DNA from: Pedobacter sp. Bi126
Lineage (GTDB): Bacteria; Bacteroidota; Bacteroidia; Sphingobacteriales; Sphingobacteriaceae
Length of the DNA stretch: 64,000 nucleotides
Reading direction: 5' to 3'
NCBI RefSeq assembly: GCF_918698245.1
Contig: NZ_CAKKMS010000001.1
Coordinates: forward strand, 1,240,001-1,304,000
In this document: piece after piece, positions 11,847 to 20,966 of the stretch
Layout of the letters: each line of letters starts with the position of its first letter
Numbering within the stretch: the stretch's first letter is position 1
Made by a program: the position numbers and the translations under genes
The notes under the pieces: generated by a model
Told to the model about the DNA's origin: nothing
Databases searched by the model: none
What the model saw: only the letters and a program-made list of their open reading frames with translations

Positions 11847-13190
11847 TTAAAACTGTACAGGGCTAACTGAAGTATCAGGGTTAAGGTCTTCTGTGCTATC
11901 GGCAGCTTTATCTCTGGCTTTATTGATCTCTGCGTTGATAGCACTATCCACCGCCCGCTTTGCTGCTGCTGCTTCAGCCAGCTTGCGCTGATTCGCCAAT
12001 CTTCTTTTTTCTTGTGCTGTGGTATCAACTGCCAGTGGGATCGAATCTATGGGCTGGACAGCTTGCTGTGCCTGCGGCTCGCTGCGAAACTGGGAATAGC
12101 CCAGGAAAGCAAGCAATCCGATAATTGAGATGATCATAAGGGCAAACGCAAAATGAGGTAACAGTATACCGTTTCTTTGCGGAATCTGGGCTATACTTTC
12201 CAATGCCAATACCTGTTTACGGAGTGCTTCGTTCTCCGTTTTGAGCGAATCCATAGCTGAATGGTCTATGGGTAAAACATTGCCCGATAAGCTTCCGCTA
12301 AGCACCGCTTCATGTAAAGCCATTCCATCGCTGTACCTGAACATAGGATCTTTCTGCAGACATTTTTCGATCAGTTTTAGGAGCCAATCCGGAACCTGCA
12401 TCTCCCGTGTTTTCTGTTCCTCAGTCCAGCCCGTGGGCAAGTTTGCTTTGCGCAGACCCAATACGTCAGGCACTTCACTTTCCATATGACCGATCATTAC
12501 CGAATTGCGCCCGGTATCACTATTTCCAGGTAGCGGAAAGGGGACCTGACCTCCGAGTAATTCATATAAGATGATGCCATAACTGTAAACATCGGTTTGC
12601 AGAAGCATTTTGCCTTCATTTTGTTCGGGCGCCATAAACTCCACCGCACCTGCATGCCTGATGCTACTTCTACGCTGCTCCTCACTCATAATGGCGAGTC
12701 CAAAATCCAGTAGCACATAGTTCGCTGTATGCAAATTGTATTTAACGTTATTACTCTTAACGTCGCCATGTTTTACCCCAAGTTTATGGCAGTGCTCGAG
12801 GGCAGCAGCCAGGTGTTGTGCAACTTTTATGACTTCGCTTAGCGTAAATATCTTTTGATGAGGGGGTTGGAGCAGCTCACAAAGGTCAGGCCCTTCTATA
12901 TATTCCATTTCTATAAATGGGAAGGACCCGCTTTCGGTTATGCCGAAACTGAGCATTTTTACAACATTCGGACTGGGATTTTCATTTACCTTTAGCAACT
13001 TTGCAACCTCGTTTTCAAAATTGCGGTAATTTTTATCATCGCGGTTCTCGGTGTATATTGGAGTAGGGATTAATTTCACTGCGGAGTAAATTGCACCGAT
13101 GCGTTTCCCTTTATATACCGATCCTTGCCCGCCCGTTCGCAGCGCTCCTAAATTCTCGAGTCCTTCTGTAATTGTAAATACTTTACTCAT
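11847..13190 (-). CDS. Membrane Ser/Thr protein kinase (Hanks type), copy B
   Basis: First gene of the operon; 447 residues, paralogous to copy A over the whole kinase domain. Motifs match copy A position for position: GGQGSVYKG (20-28), K39, HGDVKSNN (141-148), DFG (162-164), APEQ (187-190), again non-RD. A coiled-coil-like stretch (about 314-334) precedes a transmembrane helix (344-366). The outer tail is rich in Ala, Lys and Asp, ends in DTSVSPVQF and differs from the basic tail of copy A. The two kinases therefore share catalytic and probably substrate properties but would differ in what they sense outside. The activation segment (RRSSIRHAGAVEFMAPEQ) has two serines likely to be autophosphorylated. 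The 483-bp spacer upstream must hold the operon promoter. Confidence 0.93.
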   Translation of the reverse strand: MSKVFTITEGLENLGALRTGGQGSVYKGKRIGAIYSAVKLIPTPIYTENRDDKNYRNFENEVAKLLKVNENPSPNVVKMLSFGITESGSFPFIEMEYIEGPDLCELLQPPHQKIFTLSEVIKVAQHLAAALEHCHKLGVKHGDVKSNNVKYNLHTANYVLLDFGLAIMSEEQRRSSIRHAGAVEFMAPEQNEGKMLLQTDVYSYGIILYELLGGQVPFPLPGNSDTGRNSVMIGHMESEVPDVLGLRKANLPTGWTEEQKTREMQVPDWLLKLIEKCLQKDPMFRYSDGMALHEAVLSGSLSGNVLPIDHSAMDSLKTENEALRKQVLALESIAQIPQRNGILLPHFAFALMIISIIGLLAFLGYSQFRSEPQAQQAVQPIDSIPLAVDTTAQEKRRLANQRKLAEAAAAKRAVDSAINAEINKARDKAADSTEDLNPDTSVSPVQF

Positions 13191-13673
13191 ATTTCTCCTA
13201 ATAACAATTATAGGGATTTTTTGTTGCCAAATAATAATTTAAATGTGATGGCGGCTTACACAGCCCTTCCTTTTTTTTGCCTCGCCAGGAGGAAATTCCC
13301 ACTGTTGCCGGCAGTCCTCGATTTATACCATGAGCTGGTTAAAAAGATGATTGATATTGCTAATAACGTGCCTCGGTTTCATATCTTATTCACGGAGCCA
13401 TTATTGTGCCAGAACCCAAGCTGGTAAAGCAACAAGGTATTGATGCGATTAAAAAGCAGTTAGTTCGAACTTTCGTGGATTCACCGCTCAGGAAGAAAAC
13501 CTGAAAAATTCACAAGCGACAACCATCTTTTTGTCTCTGAATTTCTGGCGTTGGTCGATTAGCTTCCCAGGCTGGTATAATGCTGCGATTTGCGCTGAAA
13601 CGTTTCTAGTGGTTGCACGTCTTAATATCAGAACAATCAATAAAAACATTATAAAAATTAAAACTCAAAGCAT
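13191..13673. other. Intergenic, presumed divergent promoters
   Basis: Spacer of 483 bp between the kinase operon and the GIN-domain gene. A 68-codon plus-strand frame (13221-13427) and a shorter frame near 13408-13503 show no recognisable domain, start context or neighbours. Some of this could be decayed coding sequence, but I cannot show it. No clear TAnnTTTG box was found for either flanking gene. Confidence 0.4.
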
Positions 13674-14264
13674 ATGAAAACTTTATTCAAAACATTATTC
13701 GCATCATCTTTAGCATTGGTATTATCTACTTCAGCAGTATTATCAGCTAACGCATCTGAAACCATCAAACCTGTTCACACTGCAAAAGCATTGAGCTTCA
13801 AACGCATCAAAGTAAAAGGAAATGTAGAATTGACCATTGTACAGGGAAAACGTACCGGCATCAGCTATACAGATGAAAACACTGGTAAAGCTAAGGTTGT
13901 GCAGAGCGGAGATGGCTTAGAGATTACCGCTTTGGATAACAGCACTGCAAAACTTACCATTTACGTAAATGATATCTATCGCATCCATGCAATGGATAAC
14001 GCTAAAGTAAAAACAGAGGGTAAAATCAATACGCAATATCTGCAGGTTTTCTTAAGCGGAAATGCATCACTAGACTTAAACTCACAGACCGAAGGGTTGT
14101 ATACTGTGATCGAAGATCATGCTGATTTAACCTTAAGTGGTTCAACTGCCGACCATATGCTCGTAATGGGCAAAGGACAAAAGCTGACCATGGATAAATT
14201 CGTTGCAGCCAATACAAAAACAAGCCTAAACACTGAAAATGCACTAGCTTCCCTTAGCAAATAA
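13674..14264 (+). CDS. Exported GIN-domain (DUF2807) protein
   Basis: Protein of 196 residues with a signal peptide (residues 1 to about 27, ending near LSANA) and a single head-GIN domain. The start of the mature part, FKRIKVKGNVELTIVQG, is the standard opening of the domain, followed by repeated short strands that build a right-handed beta structure. Such proteins are common in Bacteroidota, are exported or surface-exposed, and have no proven biochemical role. The gene stands alone with a strong terminator behind it. Confidence 0.85.
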   Translation: MKTLFKTLFASSLALVLSTSAVLSANASETIKPVHTAKALSFKRIKVKGNVELTIVQGKRTGISYTDENTGKAKVVQSGDGLEITALDNSTAKLTIYVNDIYRIHAMDNAKVKTEGKINTQYLQVFLSGNASLDLNSQTEGLYTVIEDHADLTLSGSTADHMLVMGKGQKLTMDKFVAANTKTSLNTENALASLSK

Positions 14265-14286
14265 AAAAAGAATTATATTTTGGTTC

Positions 14287-14315
14287 AGGCGGTCTGTTTA
14301 CGGACCGCCTTTTTT
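14287..14315 (+). terminator. Rho-independent terminator
   Basis: AGGCGGTC (14287-14294) pairs with GACCGCCT (14303-14310), extendable by two pairs, followed by a run of T. It lies 23 nt after the stop of the GIN-domain gene. Confidence 0.85.
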
Positions 14316-14445
14316 GTTTAATCGATACAGGTCTGTTCTGGGTCAATCTGAAAAAAAGAAAAATGCATGCCTTTCATCGCCCGATCTATTCTATCATTGA
14401 TCTCTATATGGTAATTCCGCGTGCAATAGCATATCCCCCAAATAG

Positions 14446-14865
14446 TTAAGGTTTCTCAGCTTTCAATGTTAATAGCGGTTTTCCTTTTACTACGATATAA
14501 GTTGCCAGTTCAGAAGCTTTTACTTTGCCAATATTCCTGGCAGAATGATTTTTTCCAGCGGGAATGAAAAGTACTCCGCCCGCTTTCAGCACAACAGGCT
14601 TTTCTCCCTCAATTACATATTCCAGCTCCCCTTCTAAAACATTAATAATTTCTTCGCCCGGATGCGAATGCAGGCCAAAGGCCTTGCCTGGCTCAAAATC
14701 AACACGTACCTGAATCGCTTCGTATCCCGGCACAGAAAGGTCATGCCGTTGAAGATCTGTGCGTTTAATACCAGACTGTTGCGCTATCGCTTTATTTGGC
14801 ACTAAGCAGCCAAACATGCCTAAAAATGCGATGATGTGTAAGAAGTAACGTTGATATATTTTCAT
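14446..14865 (-). CDS. Exported cupin-domain protein
   Basis: Small periplasmic cupin. From the chosen start it reads MKIYQRYFLHIIAFLGMFG, a normal signal peptide ending near AIA. An alternative start at 14895 would add ten residues before the signal and overlap the upstream gene by 11 nt. The cupin core has the metal-binding pattern GLHSHPGEEIINVLEGELEYV and later LFIPAGKNHSARN, so the usual His, Glu and His ligands are present. Substrate is unknown; small cupins of this type bind metal and may be isomerases or dioxygenases. It lies downstream of the RidA-like gene on the same strand, probably co-transcribed. Confidence 0.82.
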   Translation of the reverse strand: MKIYQRYFLHIIAFLGMFGCLVPNKAIAQQSGIKRTDLQRHDLSVPGYEAIQVRVDFEPGKAFGLHSHPGEEIINVLEGELEYVIEGEKPVVLKAGGVLFIPAGKNHSARNIGKVKASELATYIVVKGKPLLTLKAEKP

Positions 14866-14884
14866 TTTTTTGAGGTTTAAAGAT

Positions 14885-15313
14885 TTACTTGACAAGTGCT
14901 ATACAATCAATTTCGATTAAAGCACCCAGAGGTAAAGCGTTAATTTGAACAGAAGTTCTGGCGGGCATTTTTTCAGAAAGATAGCTGGTGTAAATTTCAT
15001 TTACCTGCTGTAACTGTGAAATGTCTTTTAAATATATATTTACTTTAATAATGTGCTGTGTATCCGAATTATGCTGTCTCAGCAAAATCTTTAGGTTATC
15101 CATGATCTGCTTAGTTTGCAATGCCAGATCTGGCTGCAGCAATTTTGTTTTTGGATTTATACCTAATTGGCCCGAAGCGTATAGAATCCCATTGGCAATG
15201 ACAGCTTTTGAATAAGGCACCTTTTCTTCGCTCAAGGTATACCTTACTATACCAGCATATGGTTTACAGGAGCAAACAGATACCATAAGAAACAGCCAAA
15301 ATACAATTTTCAT
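14885..15313 (-). CDS. RidA/YjgF-family protein, probable lipoprotein
   Basis: RidA-fold protein (142 residues). Typical RidA proteins hydrolyse reactive enamine/imine intermediates in the cytoplasm. The core includes VPYSKAVIANGILYASGQ and, near the end, MPARTSVQINALPLGALIEID, which contains the conserved Arg and the final catalytic region Glu/Asp. Unlike cytoplasmic RidA, it begins with a short hydrophobic segment ending VCSC, which reads as a lipoprotein signal with C16 as the lipidated residue. A membrane-attached RidA is less common. Neighbours are an exported cupin and an exported alpha/beta hydrolase, so the three may form an envelope operon. Confidence 0.85.
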   Translation of the reverse strand: MKIVFWLFLMVSVCSCKPYAGIVRYTLSEEKVPYSKAVIANGILYASGQLGINPKTKLLQPDLALQTKQIMDNLKILLRQHNSDTQHIIKVNIYLKDISQLQQVNEIYTSYLSEKMPARTSVQINALPLGALIEIDCIALVK

Positions 15314-15370
15314 TTCTCTTAAATATTAAAACAGATGTATCGCATGAGTGATACATCTGTTTAATGGGCT

Positions 15371-16282
15371 TTATTGTTTAATGAAATTCAAAAGTTCTGA
15401 GTTGAATTTTTCCATCTCCTCGATGAACAGGGCATGGCCGCTTTTTTCAAGAGGGACCAGTTTAGCGTTTTTGAGTAGTTTACTCATTTGTTCCGCCAGC
15501 TCATAAGAACAAATTTTATCTGATCTACCATGTAAAATCAACGTAGGCAACTGAATTTTTTTCAGGTCGGCACGCAGGTCAGCGTCTCTTAAAGTCTTAA
15601 GGCCTTCTGCCATTGCATAAGGTGAGGCCTGCGCCTGGATTGTACCCAACCAAGCACCATAGCCTGGAGCAACACTTGTCTGGCTTGCAGGAAAAATCTG
15701 CCCAAAATTGGCCAGCAACTGAGGCCTGTCTGTATTATTCAATTTGATTAAACCGTCTACGTCTTCTTTTGTCCAAAGCCCAAAGTTAAAATCGGCTCTT
15801 TTTGTCCACATTGGTGCAGCTGCGCCGAATAAGGCCATTTTAGATACATGCGCACCATTATACTTGGCTACATAATGAATCACTGTTGCCCCACCCATCG
15901 AAAATCCGCCAATTGTGGCATTTTTGATATTTAATTTATCAAGAATGACCTTGATATCATCAGCAAAAACATCGTAATTGTATTTACCTCCCGGTTTGTC
16001 TGACAGGCCAAATCCCCGTAGCGTAATGCCGATTACCCTAAAGCCTTTTTCTACAAAATAAGCGTACTGATATTCGTACATGGCGTCGCTTAACGGCCAG
16101 CCATGGATCAGGATTAAAGGCTGCCCTTCACCCAGGTCAGTTACGTGAAGTTTTACATTTTTCTCAACTTCTATGTATTCCTCACGCCCATACGCAGCTG
16201 CAGACCTGTTTGTTTGTCCGTAGGCAGTAATGCTGGTCAATAATGTGATCAGCAATCCGATTTTTAAAGTTAAATTTTTCAT
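15371..16282 (-). CDS. Exported alpha/beta hydrolase (haloperoxidase/esterase-like)
   Basis: Protein of 303 residues with a signal peptide ending near TAYGQ. Alpha/beta-hydrolase signatures: oxyanion HGWPLSD (60-66), nucleophile elbow GGFSMGG with S128, acid D255 in HGRSDK, and base H283 in KSGHALF. The sequence is closest in pattern to cofactor-free haloperoxidases and related esterases. Natural substrate unknown. It lies 57 nt upstream of the RidA-like gene on the same strand and starts the probable three-gene run hydrolase-RidA-cupin. Confidence 0.88.
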   Translation of the reverse strand: MKNLTLKIGLLITLLTSITAYGQTNRSAAAYGREEYIEVEKNVKLHVTDLGEGQPLILIHGWPLSDAMYEYQYAYFVEKGFRVIGITLRGFGLSDKPGGKYNYDVFADDIKVILDKLNIKNATIGGFSMGGATVIHYVAKYNGAHVSKMALFGAAAPMWTKRADFNFGLWTKEDVDGLIKLNNTDRPQLLANFGQIFPASQTSVAPGYGAWLGTIQAQASPYAMAEGLKTLRDADLRADLKKIQLPTLILHGRSDKICSYELAEQMSKLLKNAKLVPLEKSGHALFIEEMEKFNSELLNFIKQ

Positions 16283-16440
16283 TTTTATAAATAATATTTA
16301 AGAGTTGTAATAACGGCAATATGGTTTGCCGCTATCGATCCGCAAATTTATCCGGCATTTCCTGTAAATCCTGTTAATGAAATCATAACGAAATGTTAAT
16401 GGGACCAGACCGCTTCAATTTTTTATTATTTTAGCGCAAA

Positions 16441-17853
16441 ATGACCGAGCTCAAAAAGTATCAAACAACTGCCTTCACCGGGTTTATCATCCTTGTTGGG
16501 GTGCTGCTGTACCTGATATATAACACATTTGAACTAAAGAACAAGCAATATCAGGTCGATTTGAAACAAAAGCTGAAACAGTTTTACTTAAAAAATGTCA
16601 GCAAGGAAAGTATTTATGCTGGAGGGTTTTCGCTCCTAGACAGCTATCTCGTTAAAAATATCGAATCCTTAGAAAGTCAATATCTTAAATCTGGCTCCAT
16701 AAAAAACCAGTACACTGATTCACTTCTTGCAATGATGTTTGAGGAGTTACAAACCAGAAATCCAACTGACTCCCTCATACAAGAGATAAAAAAACAATAT
16801 AAACTGGATGATCAACTTGAATATCTCATTGTCATCAACAGCATCAGCCTGCGGTTCAGCGATAACAAGCCGATCCCTTTATATCACTATCAGAAAAAAT
16901 ATCCGTTTCTAAAAGCAAACCTACAGTCTCCACAAGGGTACATCGTTAGCGGAAAACTTAAGTCTCCCCAAGCACAAAACATAGTCACTTCAATGTCTAT
17001 GGGGCCATCCAGTCCATATTCCTATGATATCACTGTCACTTTCTTTGCCGATCGCATTGACAGACAAGCTGAAATCTTTAAAAGTGCTATTCCGGTTTTA
17101 TTGCTTACCCTGTTCGCCTTACTGTTAGTCTTTTTTGTTTATTATTTTACATTTAAAAGCTGGTCTAAACAAAAAAAGATATCAGACATGAAATCTGACT
17201 TTATAAACAGTATAACCCACGAATTCAACACTCCTATTTCGACAATTATGGTGGCTAACAGAGCGATACAGAATGAAAAAGTATTTAACAGCAAAGAAAG
17301 CATTACTGAATTTACTGAAATCATTGCAAGGCAAACCAAACAGCTACAGACCTTATTCAATCAGGTAATGGACATTACCCTGGTAAATACCGAAATAGAA
17401 AAAAAAGAGGTTATTTTCTGCCAACTTTTAACTGAAGTAATACAAGACTACCGTGTTAAAATGCATGATAAAAATGTATATTTTTACACTCAGGGTATAA
17501 ACAACGGAACGCAGGTATACCTGAATAGATTCTGGGTGACCACCATGTTATCGAATATCTTCGACAACGCTATAAAATACAGTGATAAAACACCTAAAGA
17601 AATACACATCACCGTTGATGGGACATCGAATGGTTTGAGGATCAGCATAAGAGATAATGGAATAGGAATGGAAAAATATACGGTTGAACATCTCTTCGAC
17701 AAGTTTTACAGGGGCAAAAATCCTGGCCGGGAACATGTTAGCGGCTTAGGTCTTGGCATGTATTATGTGCAGCAATGCATCCAGATCCATAACTGGAAGT
17801 TGGAAGTGCAAAGTAGCATCGGACAGGGAAGCGAAATTTTAATTGTGATTTAA
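16441..17853 (+). CDS. Two-component sensor histidine kinase
   Basis: Membrane sensor kinase of 470 residues. Two transmembrane helices (11-29 and 216-237) bracket an outer sensing domain of about 185 residues with no recognised fold. The cytoplasmic part has a HisKA domain with phospho-acceptor H260 in SITHEFNTPIS, then an ATPase domain with N box (NIFDNAIKYS), G1 box (DNGIGM) and G2 box (GLGLGMYYV). It is coupled to the next gene by a TAATG overlap, so it phosphorylates that regulator. The layout resembles the Bacteroidota RprX/RprY pair. Targets cannot be read from the sequence. Confidence 0.94.
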   Translation: MTELKKYQTTAFTGFIILVGVLLYLIYNTFELKNKQYQVDLKQKLKQFYLKNVSKESIYAGGFSLLDSYLVKNIESLESQYLKSGSIKNQYTDSLLAMMFEELQTRNPTDSLIQEIKKQYKLDDQLEYLIVINSISLRFSDNKPIPLYHYQKKYPFLKANLQSPQGYIVSGKLKSPQAQNIVTSMSMGPSSPYSYDITVTFFADRIDRQAEIFKSAIPVLLLTLFALLLVFFVYYFTFKSWSKQKKISDMKSDFINSITHEFNTPISTIMVANRAIQNEKVFNSKESITEFTEIIARQTKQLQTLFNQVMDITLVNTEIEKKEVIFCQLLTEVIQDYRVKMHDKNVYFYTQGINNGTQVYLNRFWVTTMLSNIFDNAIKYSDKTPKEIHITVDGTSNGLRISIRDNGIGMEKYTVEHLFDKFYRGKNPGREHVSGLGLGMYYVQQCIQIHNWKLEVQSSIGQGSEILIVI

Positions 17854-18581
17854 TGCAGGCCGTGAAGAGAAGACTACTTTATGTGGAGGATGAAACAGAT
17901 CTGGGTAATGTAACCCGACAGTACCTTGAACTGATGGATTTTTCGGTGGATTGGTGCTGTTCTGGAGCAGAAGCGATTAACCTATACCAAAAAAATCACG
18001 CTGATTACAATCTGATTATCATAGATATTCAACTTCCCGATATTGATGGATTCGGGGTGGCTGGAAAAATCAGGGAACTTAACCCCGATGTATACTTTCT
18101 TTTTCTTACGGCGCGCAAAGAGAAACCCGACAGGGTGAAAGGGCTTACACTTGGTGCGGTAGATTATATCTGTAAGCCTTTTGACATTGATGAACTGGTA
18201 TTAAGAATACGGAACATTATCTGGCATCAAATCCCTAAAGCACAGCGGGAAAAGGAATTAGTAACTAATATACTGAACATAGGTGACCTATGCCTCAATA
18301 AAGACTTGCTGGAACTTAGCATACCCGGGCAAACCCCAATAACGCTAACACAGCGTGAAGCGGAGTTGCTGGAATATCTCAACAAAAACCGGAACGTAAT
18401 CACCAAGCGGGAAGAGATTCTGGTTCAGATCTGGGGTGAAAGCGACTATTTTTTAGGAAGAAGCCTTGATGTTTTTATCGTCAGACTACGGAAATTGCTT
18501 GCTGTTTCTTCAAACGTAAAAATCAACAATGTTTATGGCGTTGGATTTATATTTTCAGTGGCTGGAGTGGAGCAATCATGA
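17853..18581 (+). CDS. OmpR-family response regulator
   Basis: Response regulator of 242 residues. The receiver domain (about 5-120) has acidic pocket E12/D13, phospho-acceptor D58 in IIIDIQLPDIDGF, the T/A position in LFLTARKE and a conserved Lys in ICKPFD. The C-terminal winged-helix DNA-binding domain (about 145-240) includes LTQREAELLEYL and GVGFIF. It shares one nucleotide with the preceding sensor kinase gene, its cognate partner. Confidence 0.94.
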   Translation: MQAVKRRLLYVEDETDLGNVTRQYLELMDFSVDWCCSGAEAINLYQKNHADYNLIIIDIQLPDIDGFGVAGKIRELNPDVYFLFLTARKEKPDRVKGLTLGAVDYICKPFDIDELVLRIRNIIWHQIPKAQREKELVTNILNIGDLCLNKDLLELSIPGQTPITLTQREAELLEYLNKNRNVITKREEILVQIWGESDYFLGRSLDVFIVRLRKLLAVSSNVKINNVYGVGFIFSVAGVEQS

Positions 18582-18757
18582 GTAGTTTTCGCACCGCCGC
18601 CTTTCAGGTACCTGCAGGCCTAAATTATTGAAAATTGTTTGCTTTAAAGAGATGATTTTTTTGATAATTAGAATTACATTAACCCGATTACCAGCAGCGG
18701 TATCCAAGATTACATTGCTTGAGGCAGAAAAATTTTGTCACAAACCATCTAACGGGA

Positions 18758-19225
18758 TCAGATAGGATATGCCGTTTCACTTTTAGGCTCTGAGAGTACA
18801 AAATAACTTTGAACAGTTGTGATATTGGGCAGTGTAGCGAGTTTGTTCCGCAGAAATTCGTGGTAATCATCCATATCCCTGGTCGCGATACGGAGAATAA
18901 AATCGTGGGCACCGGTCATCTGCAAACATTCCATTACCTCGCCAAACTTCGAAACTTCGGTTTCGAATTCGATCAGGGTTTTAGCCGTATGTTCTTTCAA
19001 CAATACATGTGAAAAAGCGATCAGGTTTCTATTGATCTTTTTCCGGTCGAGAATGGCCACAATCCTTTTAATATAGCCTTGTTCCTTTAATCGTCTTATC
19101 CGTTCATGGATAGTGGCTATAGATTTATGCAGCTTCAAGGATACTTCTTTATTGGTTAAAGAAGCATCATGCTGCAATAATTTTAGTATTTCTACATCAA
19201 CCTGATCTAAATCTCCGTGGGTCAT
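18758..19225 (-). CDS. Lrp/AsnC-family transcriptional regulator
   Basis: Protein of 155 residues with the standard Lrp layout: an N-terminal helix-turn-helix (about 8-60, LDQVDVEILKLLQ and SIATIHERIRRLKEQGYI) and a C-terminal ligand-binding RAM domain with GAHDFILRIATRDMDDY. Such regulators respond to amino acids. It is divergent from the cysteine synthase-like gene across 200 bp, so that gene is its most likely target, together with its own promoter. Confidence 0.93.
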   Translation of the reverse strand: MTHGDLDQVDVEILKLLQHDASLTNKEVSLKLHKSIATIHERIRRLKEQGYIKRIVAILDRKKINRNLIAFSHVLLKEHTAKTLIEFETEVSKFGEVMECLQMTGAHDFILRIATRDMDDYHEFLRNKLATLPNITTVQSYFVLSEPKSETAYPI

Positions 19226-19425
19226 TGGACGATAATAAATTGAAAAAAAATATAATGAAAGTTAAAAAATCAAGCCAAAACTGAAATAAAGACTAAATAA
19301 TAATCAAAAAAGCAGAAATTTTCTGTAAAAAACAACATGTGTTGACGTAAAAAATTATAATACTGAATTTTACCGAAATAAAAATCAATCAAAATAGCCA
19401 CTGCTATCCGATGTAATCAACAGTT

Positions 19426-20472
19426 ATGAGCACAATAACAGCAAATAAAATGACTTCTGCCATGGAGGGAAAATTCGAACATTTATCGCTTCTGGTTGGT
19501 AACACACCAATGCTAGAGCTCACCTACACCTACCAGGGGAACGAGGGCAAAATTTATGTTAAATGCGAGCATTACAACTTAACTGGCAGCATTAAAGACC
19601 GGATGGCACTTTACACGCTAAAAAAAGCATATGCCGAAGGTAAGATCAAAGCTGGTGATCGGATTGTTGAAGCCACCAGCGGCAATACCGGGATTGCATT
19701 TGCGGCCATAGGCAAAGCTTTGGGCCATCCGGTTACCATCATTATGCCAAATTGGTTGAGCAAAGAGCGCATGGATATTATTAAAAGTTTAGGTGCAGAG
19801 ATTATTCTGGTGAGCAAAGAAGAAGGCGGTTTTATCGGCAGCATTAAACTTGCAGAACAGCTGGCAGCAAGCGATCCAAATATTTTCCTGCCTAAGCAGT
19901 TCGAGAATATCGCCAATCCGGAAGCACATGAACATACCACAGGTAAAGAAATCTGGGAGCAGTTGCGCTTGAAAAATCTTTCACCTGATGCTTTTGTTGC
20001 CGGAGTAGGCACCGGGGGGACTATTATGGGGGTAGGAAATTTCTTAAGAAAGCAAAATCCGGGCATTAAGATACATCCATTGGAGCCTGCAGAATCGCCG
20101 ACCTTAACCACTGGTTATAAAGTTGGCAGTCATAGGATACAGGGCATTTCTGATGAATTTATCCCCGAAATCGTTAAACTGAACGAGCTTGATGAAGTGT
20201 TGCAGGTAAACGATGGCGATGCCATACTTATGGCACAAAAACTGGCCGAGAAACTGGGGTTGGCCGTAGGCATATCATCGGGCGCTAATGTAATCGGCGC
20301 CATAAAACAACAACAAAAAATGGGTGTGAAAAGCTGTGTAGTGACCATCTTTTCAGATAGCAACAAAAAATATTTAAGTACCGATTTAATGAAGGTAGAA
20401 GCGGTTAAAACCGGATACATTAGTCCTGAAGTAGACTTTATCGACTACCAGGCCTTTAGCAGATTACATTAA
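19426..20472 (+). CDS. PLP-dependent cysteine synthase-family protein
   Basis: Fold-type II PLP enzyme of 348 residues, in the CysK/CysM (O-acetylserine sulfhydrylase) and cystathionine beta-synthase group. K57 in [10 protein letters not shown] is the PLP lysine; TSGNTGIA (84-91) holds the substrate and [10 protein letters not shown] the cofactor phosphate. The C-terminus is slightly longer than in CysK, and no CBS domain pair is present. Role in cysteine formation is likely, but other amino-acid substrates are possible. An internal Met at residue 13 is an alternative start. An Lrp regulator is divergently encoded, and a DsbD pair follows by 28 nt. Confidence 0.87.
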   Translation: MSTITANKMTSAMEGKFEHLSLLVGNTPMLELTYTYQGNEGKIYVKCEHYNLTGSIKDRMALYTLKKAYAEGKIKAGDRIVEATSGNTGIAFAAIGKALGHPVTIIMPNWLSKERMDIIKSLGAEIILVSKEEGGFIGSIKLAEQLAASDPNIFLPKQFENIANPEAHEHTTGKEIWEQLRLKNLSPDAFVAGVGTGGTIMGVGNFLRKQNPGIKIHPLEPAESPTLTTGYKVGSHRIQGISDEFIPEIVKLNELDEVLQVNDGDAILMAQKLAEKLGLAVGISSGANVIGAIKQQQKMGVKSCVVTIFSDSNKKYLSTDLMKVEAVKTGYISPEVDFIDYQAFSRLH

Positions 20473-20500
20473 TCAAAACAATCAACAAATAAACCACAAC

Positions 20501-20950
20501 ATGAAAAAAATCACCATTTTATGCTGCGCCATATGCCTGATCAGCCTTAGCGCATACAGCCAGATTTTAAAACCTGTAACCTGGAGTTACGCAGCAAAAA
20601 AAACCGGGCCGAATACGGCTACTGTTTTCATTAAGGCCACTATAGATCAGGGCTGGCACCTCTATTCGCAATTTGTTAAAGATGGCGGTCCGGTTAAAAC
20701 AACCTTTAGTTTTCCATCATCAGGTGCTTATACCCTCGTTGGAAAAACCATCGAACCAAAAGCCATAACCAAATTCGAATCTACTTTCAAAATGGATGTA
20801 AGCTACTTCGAAAAGTCAGTAGTATTTCAACAAAAAGTAAAGCTAAAAGGCAAAAGCGCAACCGTTAAAGGTAATGTAGAGTTTATGGTATGCGATGACA
20901 AACAATGTTTACCACCAGAACAGGTAGATTTTAGCATTCCTGTAAAATAA
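20501..20950 (+). CDS. Periplasmic DsbD N-terminal-like domain protein
   Basis: Protein of 149 residues with a signal peptide ending near SAYSQ and a domain like the periplasmic alpha domain of DsbD. It has the typical WSYAAKK opening, GWHLYSQ motif and a C-x4-C-like pair in VCDDKQCLPP, which would exchange electrons with the membrane part. In E. coli this domain is fused to DsbD; here it is a separate gene 16 nt upstream of the membrane-thioredoxin gene. Confidence 0.88.
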   Translation: MKKITILCCAICLISLSAYSQILKPVTWSYAAKKTGPNTATVFIKATIDQGWHLYSQFVKDGGPVKTTFSFPSSGAYTLVGKTIEPKAITKFESTFKMDVSYFEKSVVFQQKVKLKGKSATVKGNVEFMVCDDKQCLPPEQVDFSIPVK

Positions 20951-20966
20951 TAGCGTAACAAAGCAT

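Noticed and set aside
2905..13190. Type VI secretion control cluster (PpkA/PppA/Fha type)
   Set aside because: Kinase, PP2C and FHA occur together there too, but no secretion genes are present and the SEDS-PBP fusion points to wall synthesis.
13221..13427. 68-codon plus-strand frame in the spacer upstream of the kinase operon
   Set aside because: No recognisable domain, no neighbour relation and no supporting start context; it may be chance or decayed sequence.
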